This document shows positions 15,150-26,618 of a stretch of 64,000 nt of DNA, one piece after another. Below the pieces are notes generated by a model, which saw only the letters and a program-made list of their open reading frames with translations, was not told where the DNA came from and searched no databases. Position numbers and translations under genes: made by a program. The DNA lies in assembly GCA_930367205.1 (NCBI GenBank), contig OV884011.1, positions 91,373,474-91,437,473 on the forward strand, read 5' to 3'. Numbering within the stretch: position 1 is the first letter of the stretch; each line of letters begins with the position of its first letter. The stretch comes from Acanthosoma haemorrhoidale. Its lineage: Eukaryota; Arthropoda; Insecta; Hemiptera; Acanthosomatidae.

Positions 15150-15700
15150 ATACAGTGATTTATAAATTTGTTCGCATAAATAAAAATATTTTAAATGTTT
15201 ACACAGTCAAAAAAGAAGATTTTATTAATCCTTCCATAGACAAGTTTAGGAACCTTTTAGTAAACAAAATTTTAATACCAGTCTCCTTTGTGTGTTTATC
15301 TCTTTAAACTGAAGGTAGTGTTATTAAATTATTCATGTGAACAGTATTGTGAGTGAAGATTCTATTGCTGATTTAACTGTAAATCCTACATTTTTTTATT
15401 ATCTTTTTCATCAGGTATGTCTTTTTGTTAGTGGCAATTCCAACGAAAAAAAAATTAAGTTGCTTCCACTTAAATATCCGTAAATTGTTCAGTTGAATAA
15501 ATAAACTCTATTTAAAAAAAAATTATAGATGTAATTATTAATTTTTTATACTTTAACAATATTTAGACTATATTAAACATAGGGGAAAAAACAGGCATTA
15601 GTTTTCTCCTATTCCTAGTTCATTATATAAACTATCAAAAAGCATAAATTATAAGATGATGTGAACGAATTTGTGAGTGAGTGTGTATCTATTATTATAA
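15150..15700 (+). repeat. Interspersed repeat C, copy 1
   Basis: This stretch aligns by eye with the reverse complement of 34265-34900. Matching blocks include CATCAGGTATGTCTTTTTGT at 15412-15431, the TCATGTGAACAGT...GTGAGTGAAGATTCTATT section at 15333-15365, the GGGGAAAAAACAGGCATTAG section at 15581-15600, and CATAAATTATAAGATGATGT at 15643-15662. The order is collinear over about 500 bp. No coding capacity or terminal structure was recognised, so the class is unknown. Confidence 0.7.
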
Positions 15701-16735
15701 TATACAGTTGTCGTTGTTTTAGCTGCTAAAGTTAGGCCATATTTTTTCATATTACATTTCAGTGAATTTTAAATTCATTGAAGACCTACGAACCAATTAT
15801 AATATCTCCATCTTAAAAGGTTTTCAGACCGGCTGACGTTGGGTTAGCTGTAAAATATTTCTAGCGTAACGACCATTCATTGCTTTACCCTCCATCATAG
15901 ACAAATATGTATATTAAGGGATGCAGGATATTTTTTAAGTTTCTTTAATAACAACGAATAATACAAAAAAAATTTAATGGTTAAAGATATTATGGCTGAG
16001 AGCCCGAATAATTGAGAAAGAAAAACCTTTTGGCATCTTCAAGTTCATTTTTAATTAAATCTTCAGAAGTAGGAGACGTATAGCGGTAATCAGGACGGCT
16101 TTTCCTCATTATTATACTACTTACTACTTTACAGGTTGTTTTTTTTTTCTTGAAGCTTGAATGTTATCGATCAAGAATGATAATTACAAAAAATCCTTGG
16201 TAATCAACTATATCACTTTTACAAAAGCCATGTCTTATATAACTAACTTGACGTCGTTAGCGGTTTTAGACTGGCTGCATCTGATATATCTTCGCTTAGT
16301 GTTCAATTGTTTTAGAGAGTTCGGCTCGATTAGCTTCTAGAAAACTAAGTTTATTAGAGCAATGATGTGTTTATTTGAATGTGGAAGTGCTACAATTAGC
16401 TACATATGACTTTTTTCAAGTTAACTATTCAATAAAACTATTTGCTTATAGATAGATTCAAACAATCATTTGATAAATGTTTCATCTATTTTAGATTCTT
16501 AATCAGTACAGTCGTTCAACAAGAAATTTGCCTTTTTTTTCCAAAAAGAAACTCTGATAGCATTTTCGAGAACTAACCTCAATTAAGTTTCTTCTCATGG
16601 CTAACGAATAACTACCGCTAGTATTAAGAAAGTAAGACTTTTTTCTCATTAAATTATTATTTGGATTAATAATAAAAAAAGTTATTCCCTAAGATTTGTA
16701 ACTCTCCGCCAAAGTTCAGTAAACCTTCGAAAGGG
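15701..16735 (+). other. ADAMTS intron, nothing recognised
   Basis: AT-rich intronic sequence without identifiable features. Confidence 0.5.
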
Positions 16736-16960
16736 GCTACTCACCAAGAGACCCTGTTTTTCGTTATTTTTTCTCAAGCCCTTGGCCGGCGAGCGCGCTC
16801 TTCCGAATGCTAACCAGCTTTTTACCGGCCGCTCCTGGACCACGCCGACTTTGATGAGTGATCACGTACTCCTCCGAACCAGCTCCTAATTTCACGTGTG
16901 ATCTTTTAAAAAGCGGGAGCACCCGCATTCCTCTAAGTCAGGTCCAGTTCATTAGCGTTG
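16736..16960 (+). promoter_or_regulatory. GC-rich intronic island, candidate regulatory element
   Basis: About 220 bp with markedly higher GC than the flanks contains GGCCGGCGAGCGCGCTC, a second CCGGCC block, and a CACGTG E-box within TTTCACGTGTGATC near 16893. No frame stays open across it and no repeat match was found in the window, which favours a conserved non-coding element over an exon. The call rests only on composition and motif content. Confidence 0.25.
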
Positions 16961-18089
16961 AAATATAAGTTAGAGATGTATAGGCAGAGTACGAATTCGT
17001 AACCCTATTAATATTTTATGTATATATTTTCTATATTGTCTATTTCGGTTACCCTATTTTCGCCGAATCATCGTTCTCCCCTTTTTGAAATTTCACCTTT
17101 GAATGGATGTTTGTTGTTTCAAGAAGTGGCGTGATTTTTACTATATGGTTGTCATGAATAAATTGGCATGTAACCAACAAGATATGCGAGCAACTGAGGA
17201 TGACAGCTTGGAGCTGTCAAAAACTTTATTGCTTAACAACTTGCATTGTTGAGAGACCGAAGATTTTTAACTAAATCATTAAATGAATAGGTCACACTAG
17301 CGTGATGTGTTCTTTGCGGTAAGTTAACTAGGAGGTACCTACCCGGGGGTGCGTAGAGCAGCAACCTCCATATCAACTCTCTATTGCCTGCTCTCTGGCC
17401 CAAAATAAATCGTATTTATTCATTCCCATGATTTTTTATACATTAATTTCCAGATGAAATGTTTTCGGTTTTGAAAATTTGAATATTTGTTTTAATAACA
17501 AGGCCAAACGTACGTCGTAAAAACGTAGCTGTTATGAAATTAAATGAAATATATTATTATGCTAATAGGATAGTTCTTAGACCCTAAAAATCCTAAATTA
17601 ATGAAATTATAAGAATTTTCTTTTAGTAACACTAATAATTTATTAGAGCCCTCTTATGTTTAAGAATGGAATATTATGAAATCTTAAAATAGTTGGAAAT
17701 AGATTTCACCCAACATTTCCTTGCGAGTTTCTCAGAACTAATGTTGATTAAAAAAAATTCTAAATTCGTCGTTTTAAATATTCAAAAGTGTTACTTTAAC
17801 AACCTTGGTATTTGATATTTTTCTCTCTATTAAAGGATGTAAGCAAACAATTATGGAGAGCCCCGTATGCCTGTTTGCTATTACAGGTGCTTCTAAGTGT
17901 ATTCATTAGAGTACTTTTAGAAAGTGTAAAATCCCAAATAAATATTTATTACGGTTTCATTGATTAAAATTTTGTTTTTATAAATACTTACTAGGTCGGT
18001 CAAACTTGAAACACCATTGCTGAATTTTCGTAATTTTTTACAAAATCTGTCAAAAACTAAAATTGAAGGTTGAAAATCCTATGTTAGTA
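16961..18089 (+). other. ADAMTS intron, nothing recognised
   Basis: AT-rich. No exon, RNA gene or repeat with a partner in the window was recognised. Confidence 0.5.
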
Positions 18090-18556
18090 TTTTTTTATTT
18101 GAATATAAAGTTCCATCTCCACAAACGGCGGACCTGGAACCCACACACGAGGCTAAAAAGACAAGAACTAAACAGACGCTTTGGACAGCTGTACGGACTA
18201 CTTCAAAAGTCATCCCAAAATAAATTACTAATTTACAAAGTTATACTTAGCCAATCTGGACATACGGAATAAAGCTATGGGGGACAGCAAAAATCTCGAA
18301 CATCAGGCCCATCCCATCCTTTCAATAAAACGTCCTGAGAACAGTAGTAAATGCCCCTTATTAAGTCAGCAACAAAAACCTTCATAACGATCTTAATATA
18401 TCTTACATGCTTGATGTCATCCCTTCCAAGTTCATAAAATTCCATACTAATCTATCCAACCACCCTAATCCCCTAGCACAGTCTTTGCACTGCACTACAC
18501 ATCCCTATAATCTTCCTCGGAGACTGAAACGGCAGAGGCCTCGTGACCTGCTATAA
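18090..18556 (+). pseudogene. Jockey family A reverse-transcriptase C-terminal remnant
   Basis: The translation runs YLNIKFHLHKRRTWNPH, then KLLIYKVILSPIWTYGIKLW, then NLHNDLNISYMLDVIPSKF, then NLSNHPNPLAQSL, and ends PRRLKRQRPRDLL and TAA at 18554-18556. This is the whole post-polymerase region of jockey-clade LINE ORF2, with its hallmark YLG-like, W-T-Y-G and basic terminal blocks in order. One frameshift is needed at about 18250 (between ILS and PIW), and in-frame stops occur after IPSFQ and NAPY, so the copy cannot encode enzyme. The polymerase core and endonuclease are absent, as expected from 5' truncation at integration. It lies in the same direction as the ADAMTS gene, within its intron, and its 3' UTR follows directly. 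Confidence 0.88.
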
Positions 18557-18890
18557 ATACGTAAAAGTCGGAGTCCTGGCCAGTTTCTCCCATCATGTCC
18601 TGAGCGATATATGGCTCTCGCGCTCTTCGTCAGCCTCCACTGGCTCGTAACCGGTGACGTGGCTGACGGAGGAGCGTGGGGGACTTCCCAAGAATCCGCT
18701 TCCTCTTTCGCATGCGAGGGAGGTGACAACCATGTGGATTTAGGAGGTTTCTGGGCTGTTTGTTAACACTGTATGAATGAGCGAGTGAATAAAAATTGTA
18801 AATATAACACGAATGAGAATATTTATTACTATTACTTATTGCCTAATAAGGTAGATTGTAATTTTAGCACAATATAGAAGTTTTATTAAA
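18557..18890 (+). mobile_element. Jockey family A 3' UTR
   Basis: This follows the ORF stop of the 18090-18556 remnant. It shares long blocks with 47846-48098: CGGTGACGTGGCTGA.GGAGGAGCGT, GCATGCGAGGG, GGTGACAACCATGT and the final CTTATTGCC. The last 70 bp also match the left edge of the window. It is relatively GC-rich for the first 200 bp, then AT-rich toward the polyadenylation region (CACAATATAG at about 18858). Confidence 0.85.
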
Positions 18891-19247
18891 AATATAAATT
18901 GACCCTATATTTAATAAGTTATAACCGTATCTTTTAAGTTTTTATTTAAAAATGATAATGAAAAGCATCTTACCTCATTGTTAATAACTTAAAAATGAAT
19001 ACACAATTGTAACCCATCAATCCGTTATACCTTCTTAATGGAATACGATAATGAAAAAATACAGTTTAATCACCTGCCTTAAATTTAATTACATACATGA
19101 TGTTAGTTAGCACTTGGACGAATCGGTGTGCAATTATATTTAAAACTTACTTTGTTTTTAATATCAATTTGCCCAAGTTTTAAAAGTCTATGAATTAAGA
19201 TTTATTATTTGACATTGTATCAGTTTTAATTGTTGTTTCTTTTGCAG

Positions 19248-19393
19248 AAGCAGTCAGAGACCATTCGGGCCACTACAGGGGTCGGATGGCCCAAGTTTGG
19301 GATCCACACCCGAGGTACAAGTTCAAAGGATTCGGACGAACTTTTTACCTTGACCTTAAGCAAGCAGAGCCTGTTGCCTTGCCCGGAATCAAG
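19248..19393 (+). CDS. ADAMTS-type metalloproteinase, prodomain exon 2 of 3 found
   Basis: This 146-nt internal exon follows a pyrimidine tract ending CTTTTGCAG and ends AATCAAG|GTAAAT. It starts in phase 1 (two bases complete a Glu codon with the G ending the previous exon) and ends in phase 0. The peptide contains RGRMAQVWDPHPRYKFKGFG and then RTFYLDLKQAE, closing PGIK. A hydrophobic/aromatic FGxxFxLxL stretch after a W-D-P-H-P segment is the opening of the reprolysin (M12B) propeptide domain as seen in ADAMTS proteins. That domain keeps the zinc protease latent in the secretory pathway. No catalytic residue lies here. Reading past the donor meets a stop 99 bases later. I cannot tell which ADAMTS subfamily this is; an invertebrate adt-1-like or ADAMTS-A-like protein are both possible. 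Confidence 0.83.
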
Positions 19394-22300
19394 GTAAATC
19401 ATAAATTCATACTAAATTTGTTTGTACGTACTTATTTTATTTATACCCAGAAGCCAGCAGAATTACAACACCTATTTATTATTACTCTGTGAAAGAATTT
19501 CTCCATAAGCTTTTCATTATCGTAACAATTTTACAACATGCGATTCTTTGAGATCGAGAAACCACGTACATGAAGTGGGCATTAAAAATCATAAAAGATA
19601 AATAGGCCCATCCGGCACCGAAAGCGATTATGTACGAAGCGACCGGGGGCGTTTAAATAACGCGGAACTACCAGATTTGCATCCTATTAGTATTGAAATT
19701 CCGTCGAGTCATTGATGACTGGCTTAAGCGGGGACGAGAAGTGGGCATGCACAAAGAGGTGGGGGTTACTGAACGGTTCATGAATGACTGACTAACAGGT
19801 GTACAAATGGCAGAGGGATTAGTTACACCAAAGCTGGGTAGGGTGGAGCAAATCGATTGGAAATATGTGGGAATGTCGTGGTTCAAGATGGGTTATACCG
19901 ACACCTAATATTCAACCTTCCTAACCCGTGGAATTATTTTTACGCGTCTCTCTTCGTTTTCATGAAGTTTTACCAGGAGGCCTCGTTGGTTATAAGGAAG
20001 ACATGGAAATTATATTCATCTCATTATTATCATCGAATTCTCTCTGTACAATTGGTAATTAGTGTAGACCGTCCTTTACATAGTATCTAACTACAATTGC
20101 AGTGCGTTGGTCTGATATGTAGTGCTATGTAAGTATATAGATAGGTGCATGTTTGTAGCACAGATATGTCGAGAAAATTAAAATGATACATCTTGTTTCA
20201 TAGCCCCCTATTATTGACATGAAAATTGACTAGATAACTAACATCCTTTGGATGCGAATATTGAAACGATTTATTATACATTTAGATTCGAATTGTGACT
20301 ATGTCGACCTCTAATGTGTATGGCACATAATTTTCAAAGGGCGGCATCCATCCAAAATTTGGGTTGCGTCATTGTGGTCATTACATGGACTGGTGTACTC
20401 CTCATGATGTTAGGCTTTACACTAGAACTAAGGAAACTAAACAGTATTCTACCCTCACGTCTTAGCGGCTAAGAATGGCATTTTCAAATCTCTCATATCG
20501 CTAGACTCCACCTAGTCTTCAAACTAGGAATCGCTTCGATGTCTAGGCATCCAACCTTTCTATCCTCAGGCAGTCTGCCCGACCGCACAAACTAGTTATG
20601 CACTGATAGGTTTAAGAACAGTTAATCCCTTAAATAAAATTTTCTTCGTAAAAGCATTCAGTACTCAATCCGCCCTTTCTTCTAGGAAATCTCATTTTTT
20701 CTTAATATTATAAAAATATATGGTTATATAGAATGACGCTGTTTAGAAACTCTTTTTTATAATATGACTCCGCACTCACTTGAATCAATATAGCCACATG
20801 TCCGTTAAGAGTTTTTTCTCATTCATCCGTACTTCATTCAAATGGCGCTGACTATATTCGTATCAGCTTCAGTAGTTGCATCGGTCATCTGAAGGACAAT
20901 AAAGCACGCCATGATAACTGATTAACTGTAGACAGTTAAGTGGCGAAAATTCTATTAGGGGTCATTTCATTTAGGCAAGTGCCAAACCTAAGGCAATTGC
21001 AACAAATTGACACACCGAGTGAACGTCGCTCCGGCACGATGTGTGAACATCTTCTTTTATTTATTCAGCAAATGACCAATCTAAATCGGGCAGGTGTTAA
21101 TTTATAATTAGTTTATTTAGTTTTAATTAGTCTCAACATAATTTAATTGAACGTGTCTACTAGATCTTAAAACTACTGAATGACTTTGTTCCAAATTGAC
21201 CAAAGTTATTGAAGCATGTTTTAAAAAACTGCGATTTCCAATGGAAACAATCCGACTTCCAGACATTCTGTATCGCCATTAACAATCATCCAAATTATCG
21301 AGTACTGAATAGATTTATGAAGAAAATATTTTTAGCTGTTGTAAAACCTATCAGTACATCAGGAATCTCACGAATGTACATGCCGCCTTTGTGTATTGTT
21401 TTCGCTGCCATTGTTTACCGAACTCTTTTTACGTTTACTGTATTAAACCAGAACTTGTACTTAACTGGCAGATCAAATAAAATTATGAGTGTGAAAGTGA
21501 GATATTTTTTTGAAGTTCATCAATTTCAATTCCAGGTCTAAATATCTGACAAAACCAAGAAACCTACACGCAGTTTATTTCACGAAAACTGCATCTTTTA
21601 AAGTACCTATCCCCAGACTAATTATCCAAATAAATTACTCATTAATTCAGATTAACATTTATAATTCAAATTTCAATTAAAATTCAATTAAAAGCGATGA
21701 ATTAATTTTTATTTTAGGAAAATATGTATAACTCCCAAATAAATATATAAGAATAATTAAATAGTTAATGAAATAAGTAATTTTACCGAAATATGTAATA
21801 TATTTAAAACTTAAAATGTATGCCATATGTAGTAAGTGCCCCATGGTGCAGCTAACAGTTGGCTCTGGGTAAAATAAGTAAAGCATTGGTAATTACGGAA
21901 ATCTCGATCCATATATCAATTCGTTTGCTATCGCACACTTAATTAAAATGGTGTTTACGCATGCGTCAAGTAAATATGTACTGGCACGAAATTATCTTAT
22001 TCCGGCGTGAATTTACGGTAATTTAAAAACCCCTTCAGGACCTCTTTTTTGAGTAGTCCTTGATCCATTTTCAAAATCAGTTCTGCTAGTAATGTATACA
22101 CAATACGGATTCAGAAGATCGTAATATAAATACTACCTCACATAATAAGAAAATTTAATGTAATATTTATATAAAAAAATTACTGAAGCCTTCGAATTCC
22201 AATAAACGCTTGTCAGCGATTTGACTTAATTCAATAAAACTAAAATTATTTCAAACCTGAGTATAAAAATAAAAAAAGTAATTGTTTTTATGCAGCTCAG

Positions 22301-24372
22301 ATATACTTGTCTGTTTTTGAACAGATAGATACTTTTCTTTGAGCATATGTTCTAAGCTCTCGGTTTACTGCTGAGTGGTAAACGTCGACCACTAATCGGG
22401 TGAAAGCTTTCTTTAACAAGAAGACCATTAAATCACGGCCGCTCATAAACTCCTTAATATCCTGTGACTTCAGAGGGGGAACAAGAAAAAACGATGAAAT
22501 AAAAAGAGGTACTCTACAATATATGGCTCTTTAAACTTCAAACTATACCATCAATCTGTGAGCTCTAGTGCGAGCGGTTTCAAGCCCATAACACCAGCCG
22601 TAGATGCCAGGAGTCGGAGTAGCATAAACACTCTTCAAGGATGGTGTATCAATTACAGTTTTATGATTGGTACGCCAGCGTGTTCATGAATCTAAATTTA
22701 TATCATGAGCAGGATTTTTTATTGAACCGGATTCATTCCTGGTCAAAGGGCTCATTCAGTATTTTTTTGGTGGAAATATATGAACGAAATGATTCTGATA
22801 ATAGATGGTGGATTCAATTTGTTTTATGGCGTTATTCTTAAATGGGGGGGAATTATTTTTTGTTCTGATAAGAGCATTTATAAATTTTTTGAACACATGT
22901 CCTGTTAAGGATGGCTTTTATATTAGGGTCCACTTTATTTACTGAGTCGTGGCTGAAAGATTTTCTGTTTATGAATTTAAACCAGAAACCTTCATTGGTA
23001 ATGTGTACCGTATTCGTGCTACATTTTTTCCAATGTGTAGACTATAGTAGCAAATAACAAAAATTGAAGTAATAAAGGCACGTGCATTTTTCCTTTAGTG
23101 CTTATCTAATCCACCATCCTAAATTGCTGGTAAATCTGTATCTTGTAATCAATTAATTCCTCTATATTACCTCACATAAAAATAACAGTTAGTTTTCAAT
23201 TTTTATTAAGAAAAACCTTTGATACCTGAGGAGCGAATCCGAATTACGAGAATAACTATACTTATATTGGTTCTAATATCGAGGGTATAGTAGTAAAACT
23301 ACATAACTCTAAAATACCTGTTTTGAAATAATAATTGTTTTATGATTTCATGAACACAATCAATTAGTTTATTAATTCTTGATTGGCAAGAATGAACCGC
23401 TAGGTACCACTAGGGTTAGTTTTAGTCATCTAGTTATAGCAGTTCAAAGCTCTCTCTCTCTCTCTACCTAATCTTAAAAAAAAAATGTATACATAACTCG
23501 AAACCGAAATAAAATGAGTTACTTAGTTCTACACCTACAACATGATTTAATGATTGGCGTAATTGGATAATATAACAATTTGTAATTTTATATCAAATTC
23601 AGAAAGTCACAATGGTGGTTTACGAATCCATTTTAAGCTCGCAGTCATTGTACAGATGTGAATTTCGGGTAGCTGTATCAGCTTGTAATACAAATAACAA
23701 CCAACATACTATTGTAGTATACACGGTGTCTGTGTATAAATTTACAAGTGAATACAATTTTAATTTTCTAAGAAATTTATATTCAGTCACAATGAATGAA
23801 TACCATGTAAGGTTCTCTCTCAGAGGGACTAATATTTAAGTGTTTCCCATTTTATCTAATTAATAATAATAAATATTATTATTCCTATTTAAGGTTTAAG
23901 ATAGCCTACCTGAAAATTGGCAAATAAACAGTAAAAGAAGTAAGATTGTATTATTTCGTAAATAAGGCGGTTTCCGATAGCCTTAATAATCTGTATGTGT
24001 GTGATAATAACACAATGCTCTAAATGTACTAAATGAAGTAATTATAATAAAATAAATGCTGTATTGAACTGATATTGATCTTTAGAAAATTACATACTAG
24101 ATCTAGTAGTATAAATTCTTCAATATCTCATGCAATCCCTCGTATTTGTTTGCAAATTAACTATTGTATATAACAATTACACGGTTTGTGTTTTGTCTGA
24201 CCTTGTTTTCATTTTTTAATTCTTTGTGCAACAAACCATGTATATTTTATTTATTAATCAGATCTAATAATTAACTTGAATAGTAATATTTATGCACAGC
24301 TACGCGTGTAATTAAATTTATATATTCTTTATTATTCTTATAAAACATTTAAATCTGTTTCTTTGTTGTCAG
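19394..24372 (+). other. ADAMTS intron 2 (5 kb), with a GC-rich block at 19560-19865
   Basis: Phase-0 intron between exons 2 and 3. Starting about 170 bp after the donor, 19560-19865 is richer in GC than its flanks, carries an octamer-like ATTTGCAT at 19675-19682, and has no coding frame that extends an exon; it is a possible intronic regulatory element. The remainder is AT-rich. The open frame 21209-21541 (+, 110 codons) has no recognisable motif and AT-biased composition, so I treat it as chance. A short CT run occurs at about 23450-23466. Confidence 0.55.
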
Positions 24373-24501
24373 GTCATCCACGTGTGGGACAACATGACAC
24401 GTGAAGAGGAACCAAACGTTAACGTGAAGGGATGCATGTACTCGGGGAAAGTGATAGGGGACCCAGGTTCCATCGTGTCTCTCAGCCTCTGTCACGGTCT
24501 G
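24373..24501 (+). CDS. ADAMTS-type metalloproteinase, prodomain exon 3 of 3 found
   Basis: This 129-nt exon of 43 complete codons (phase 0 both sides) lies between CTTTGTTGTCAG and GGTCTG|GTGAGT. It begins VIHVWDNMTREEE, with the N-glycosylation sequon NMT. It then gives GCMYSGKVIGDPGSIVSLSL and CHGL. The pattern C-x-Y-x-G-x-V-x-G-D-P-x-S-x-V-S-L-S-x-C-x-G-L is the most conserved part of the M12B propeptide of ADAM/ADAMTS proteases and is what identifies the gene. The two cysteines are those expected in this block. The next part should read like TGxI followed by the rest of the prodomain, a furin site and the HExxHxxGxxH catalytic domain. None was found in the remaining 39.5 kb of the window. 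Read-through past the donor stops after seven codons. Confidence 0.88.
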
Positions 24502-25957
24502 GTGAGTACTTATCAGCCATAAAGGCGATACATTTACGTCTAGTTTATAAAAGAAAGCAGCCATTCCCATATTTTAGTTATTTTTTGTGATTAATCATTC
24601 TTAGTTTCTACTATTTTCAAAGGGGATCTGTCCAATAATTATTATGATTATAATTATAATTATGATGACATTAAGTATGAAAATACAGAACAAAATGAAA
24701 ATGTGGTGTATAAACTTCTATGATGTTAAATTCGTTTCTGATTAAAATAAGAGTAATCTACAGAAAACCAATAGATATACGCAATTATAATAGAATTCAT
24801 GATACTTTTAGAGTAAAAATAATTTAGCTTTTACAATATTTTTTAATAGATAAAGATCCTTGTTATTTCAGCAAAGCAAGTGAAATAAAATAACTAAACT
24901 CAATGAGTTAGAGAAATGAAAATTTTATATGTTCTGAGGAAACAGAGCTGGTTCAAAGGTTTCAGTAGTATAACCAACCTTTGCATAGGTATTATTGCTT
25001 GTTATGGGTTTAAATCGATGAACGCATTTGTCGGTGAGTTCCTTTCTCGTTGTAAAAAATATATATTTTCACGGGAAGTTATGCTTCATTTCATTATAAA
25101 ATTGTACTTTTCTGTACAATTTTTACTAATCAAATTCATTCGTACTATAATGCTTTCTTACAAAACGAGACTATCATCATCATTATATCTTAAGAAGTTG
25201 GTTATGGTGTCTTGAAATCGTTGGTTTGCTTTTTGCGTTAATGGTTGCCCTAGAAATATCCTATTTGTAGCATATGCCCGTTCTTATTTATGTTCAAATG
25301 ACGGAACAAACAATGACAATATCACTTCTGAAGTCCGATATTTACAAAATTGAAAACCACCCAAATATAATATGTCAAATGACCATTGGCAGGATGTATG
25401 ACTTATTTCCTTCTATCCTACCCTGCTGGTGTCATAGACAGTTCTTCAGAGAAGTACTCAATGGGTACCGCATAAGTTCGGCATAACTATTGACAGACAT
25501 ATTCCCAGAAATGATAGGTCCAGACAATTTGTAAGCCACGGGACAGTATCGACCTGCAATACAAATGCAAGCATTGTGACGTATTACTGCAATGATTAAT
25601 TCATGCATGCATTTATATTTAAGATTTGTTAAATAAGATTAAGACATGTGCAATCGCTCATACGATAATTGTAGATTGAAAACATCGAATCTGGTTGTTT
25701 CCAAATCAAACAAAATTGATATTTTATTATTTATTTGCCCTTTAAAAAAAAAAAACTTTAAAAAAATTTGGTGAAAATGTTGAAAGCGATAATAACAGCT
25801 TCGTTTCAGCACGGATAAATCAAATATCCAACGCCATTTTTAAATAATAAATAATGTAACTGAATTATCGATTATTTATTAAATTATGAATAAGGCCAGG
25901 TATGCTTTTAATCTTAACTTCCGTAAGTAGGACCTGAAAAGGGGTGGGGACCATCAG
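24502..25957. other. No recognised gene
   Basis: Presumed ADAMTS intron. A 99-codon frame at 24916-25215 and a 70-codon frame at 25274-25486 have no recognisable features and are treated as chance. Confidence 0.5.
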
Positions 25958-26039
25958 GACGAGGTGGCCGAGTGGTTAAGGCGTTGGACTGCTAATCCAA
26001 TGTGCTCTGCACGCGTGGGTTCGAATCCCATCCTCGTCG
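25958..26039 (+). tRNA. tRNA-Ser (anticodon GCT)
   Basis: An 82-nt class II tRNA folds completely. The acceptor stem GACGAGG pairs with CCTCGTC and is followed by discriminator G. The D-arm contains TGGCCGAGTGG (A box). The anticodon stem is TTGGA/TCCAA with loop CTGCTAA, so the anticodon is GCT, reading AGC/AGT. The long variable arm is GTGC-TCT-GCAC. The T-arm is GTGGG-TTCGAAT-CCCAT (B box GGTTCGAATCC). There is no intron and CCA is not encoded, as expected for a nuclear gene. No mismatch is seen, so it looks functional. It is transcribed by RNA polymerase III and lies on the + strand, probably within the ADAMTS transcription unit. Confidence 0.98.
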
Positions 26040-26043
26040 GAAA

Positions 26044-26051
26044 TTTTTTTT
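26044..26051 (+). terminator. RNA polymerase III terminator of the tRNA-Ser gene
   Basis: A run of eight T starts five bases after the tRNA 3' end, the usual position and length for a pol III stop. Confidence 0.92.
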
Positions 26052-26226
26052 GGCTATCAACAGATTTTCTCTTTTAAACGTTAAACAAAAGCAATTCTAC
26101 TAGAGGACTATTCAAATAAACGAAAATAATAACTTTCAAGGAACAGTGGTTCGCACTTGTTATTCGAAATGAAATGAATCCTGTAAAATGACGTTAGTTA
26201 ACTCGTATCATCTATACATAATTGTA

Positions 26227-26618
26227 CAATCTCGGTGATTCGTATCCCGTTAATTCGTAAATCCCCCTTATTTGTAATAAACTGCTGGTCCCTTGGAAAA
26301 ATCGTGGTTATTCGTAAAAAAAGAATGCTTTTCGTACCCAAGAACACTTATACGTTATACGTCTCTGTTAACAATCCTATTTATTCGAAAAATAAAACCT
26401 TCTCCTTCCCACTCTTAATTACTATCATCAATTCAGTTATTTTTATTTATCAAGAACTACTAAGCGCGTGCATATTTTAGTTTGTTATTTTGTATTAATC
26501 ATACATGGAATTTTAATAAAATCTAATAAACCCGCTAATTTGAATTTTTCCACTCTATTTTGAAAATTCGTAATAAACATTCGGTCCCTTGGCATTATGA
26601 ACCATCGAGATTTTACTG
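26227..26618. mobile_element. Probable pogo/Tigger-like MITE
   Basis: The right end in reverse complement reads CAGTAAAATCTCGATGGTTC and the left end CAATCTCGGTGATTCGTA. These pair as imperfect terminal inverted repeats if four bases were lost on the left. Each end is bordered by TA, the target duplication of Tc1/mariner/pogo elements, and CAGT starts with TTCG-rich subtermini are typical of pogo-like families. The unit TAATAAAC....GGTCCCTTGG occurs near both ends (about 26275-26298 and 26572-26593) in direct orientation, so the left side may have been rearranged. There is no transposase ORF in its 392 bp. Confidence 0.5.

Noticed and set aside
18505..18729. 74-codon minus-strand open frame.
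   Set aside because: It lies across the end of the jockey family A ORF and its 3' UTR on the opposite strand; a shadow frame in GC-richer repeat DNA.
21209..21541. 110-codon open frame on the + strand within ADAMTS intron 2.
   Set aside because: No motif, no splice support and AT-driven composition; frames this long occur by chance in 64 kb.
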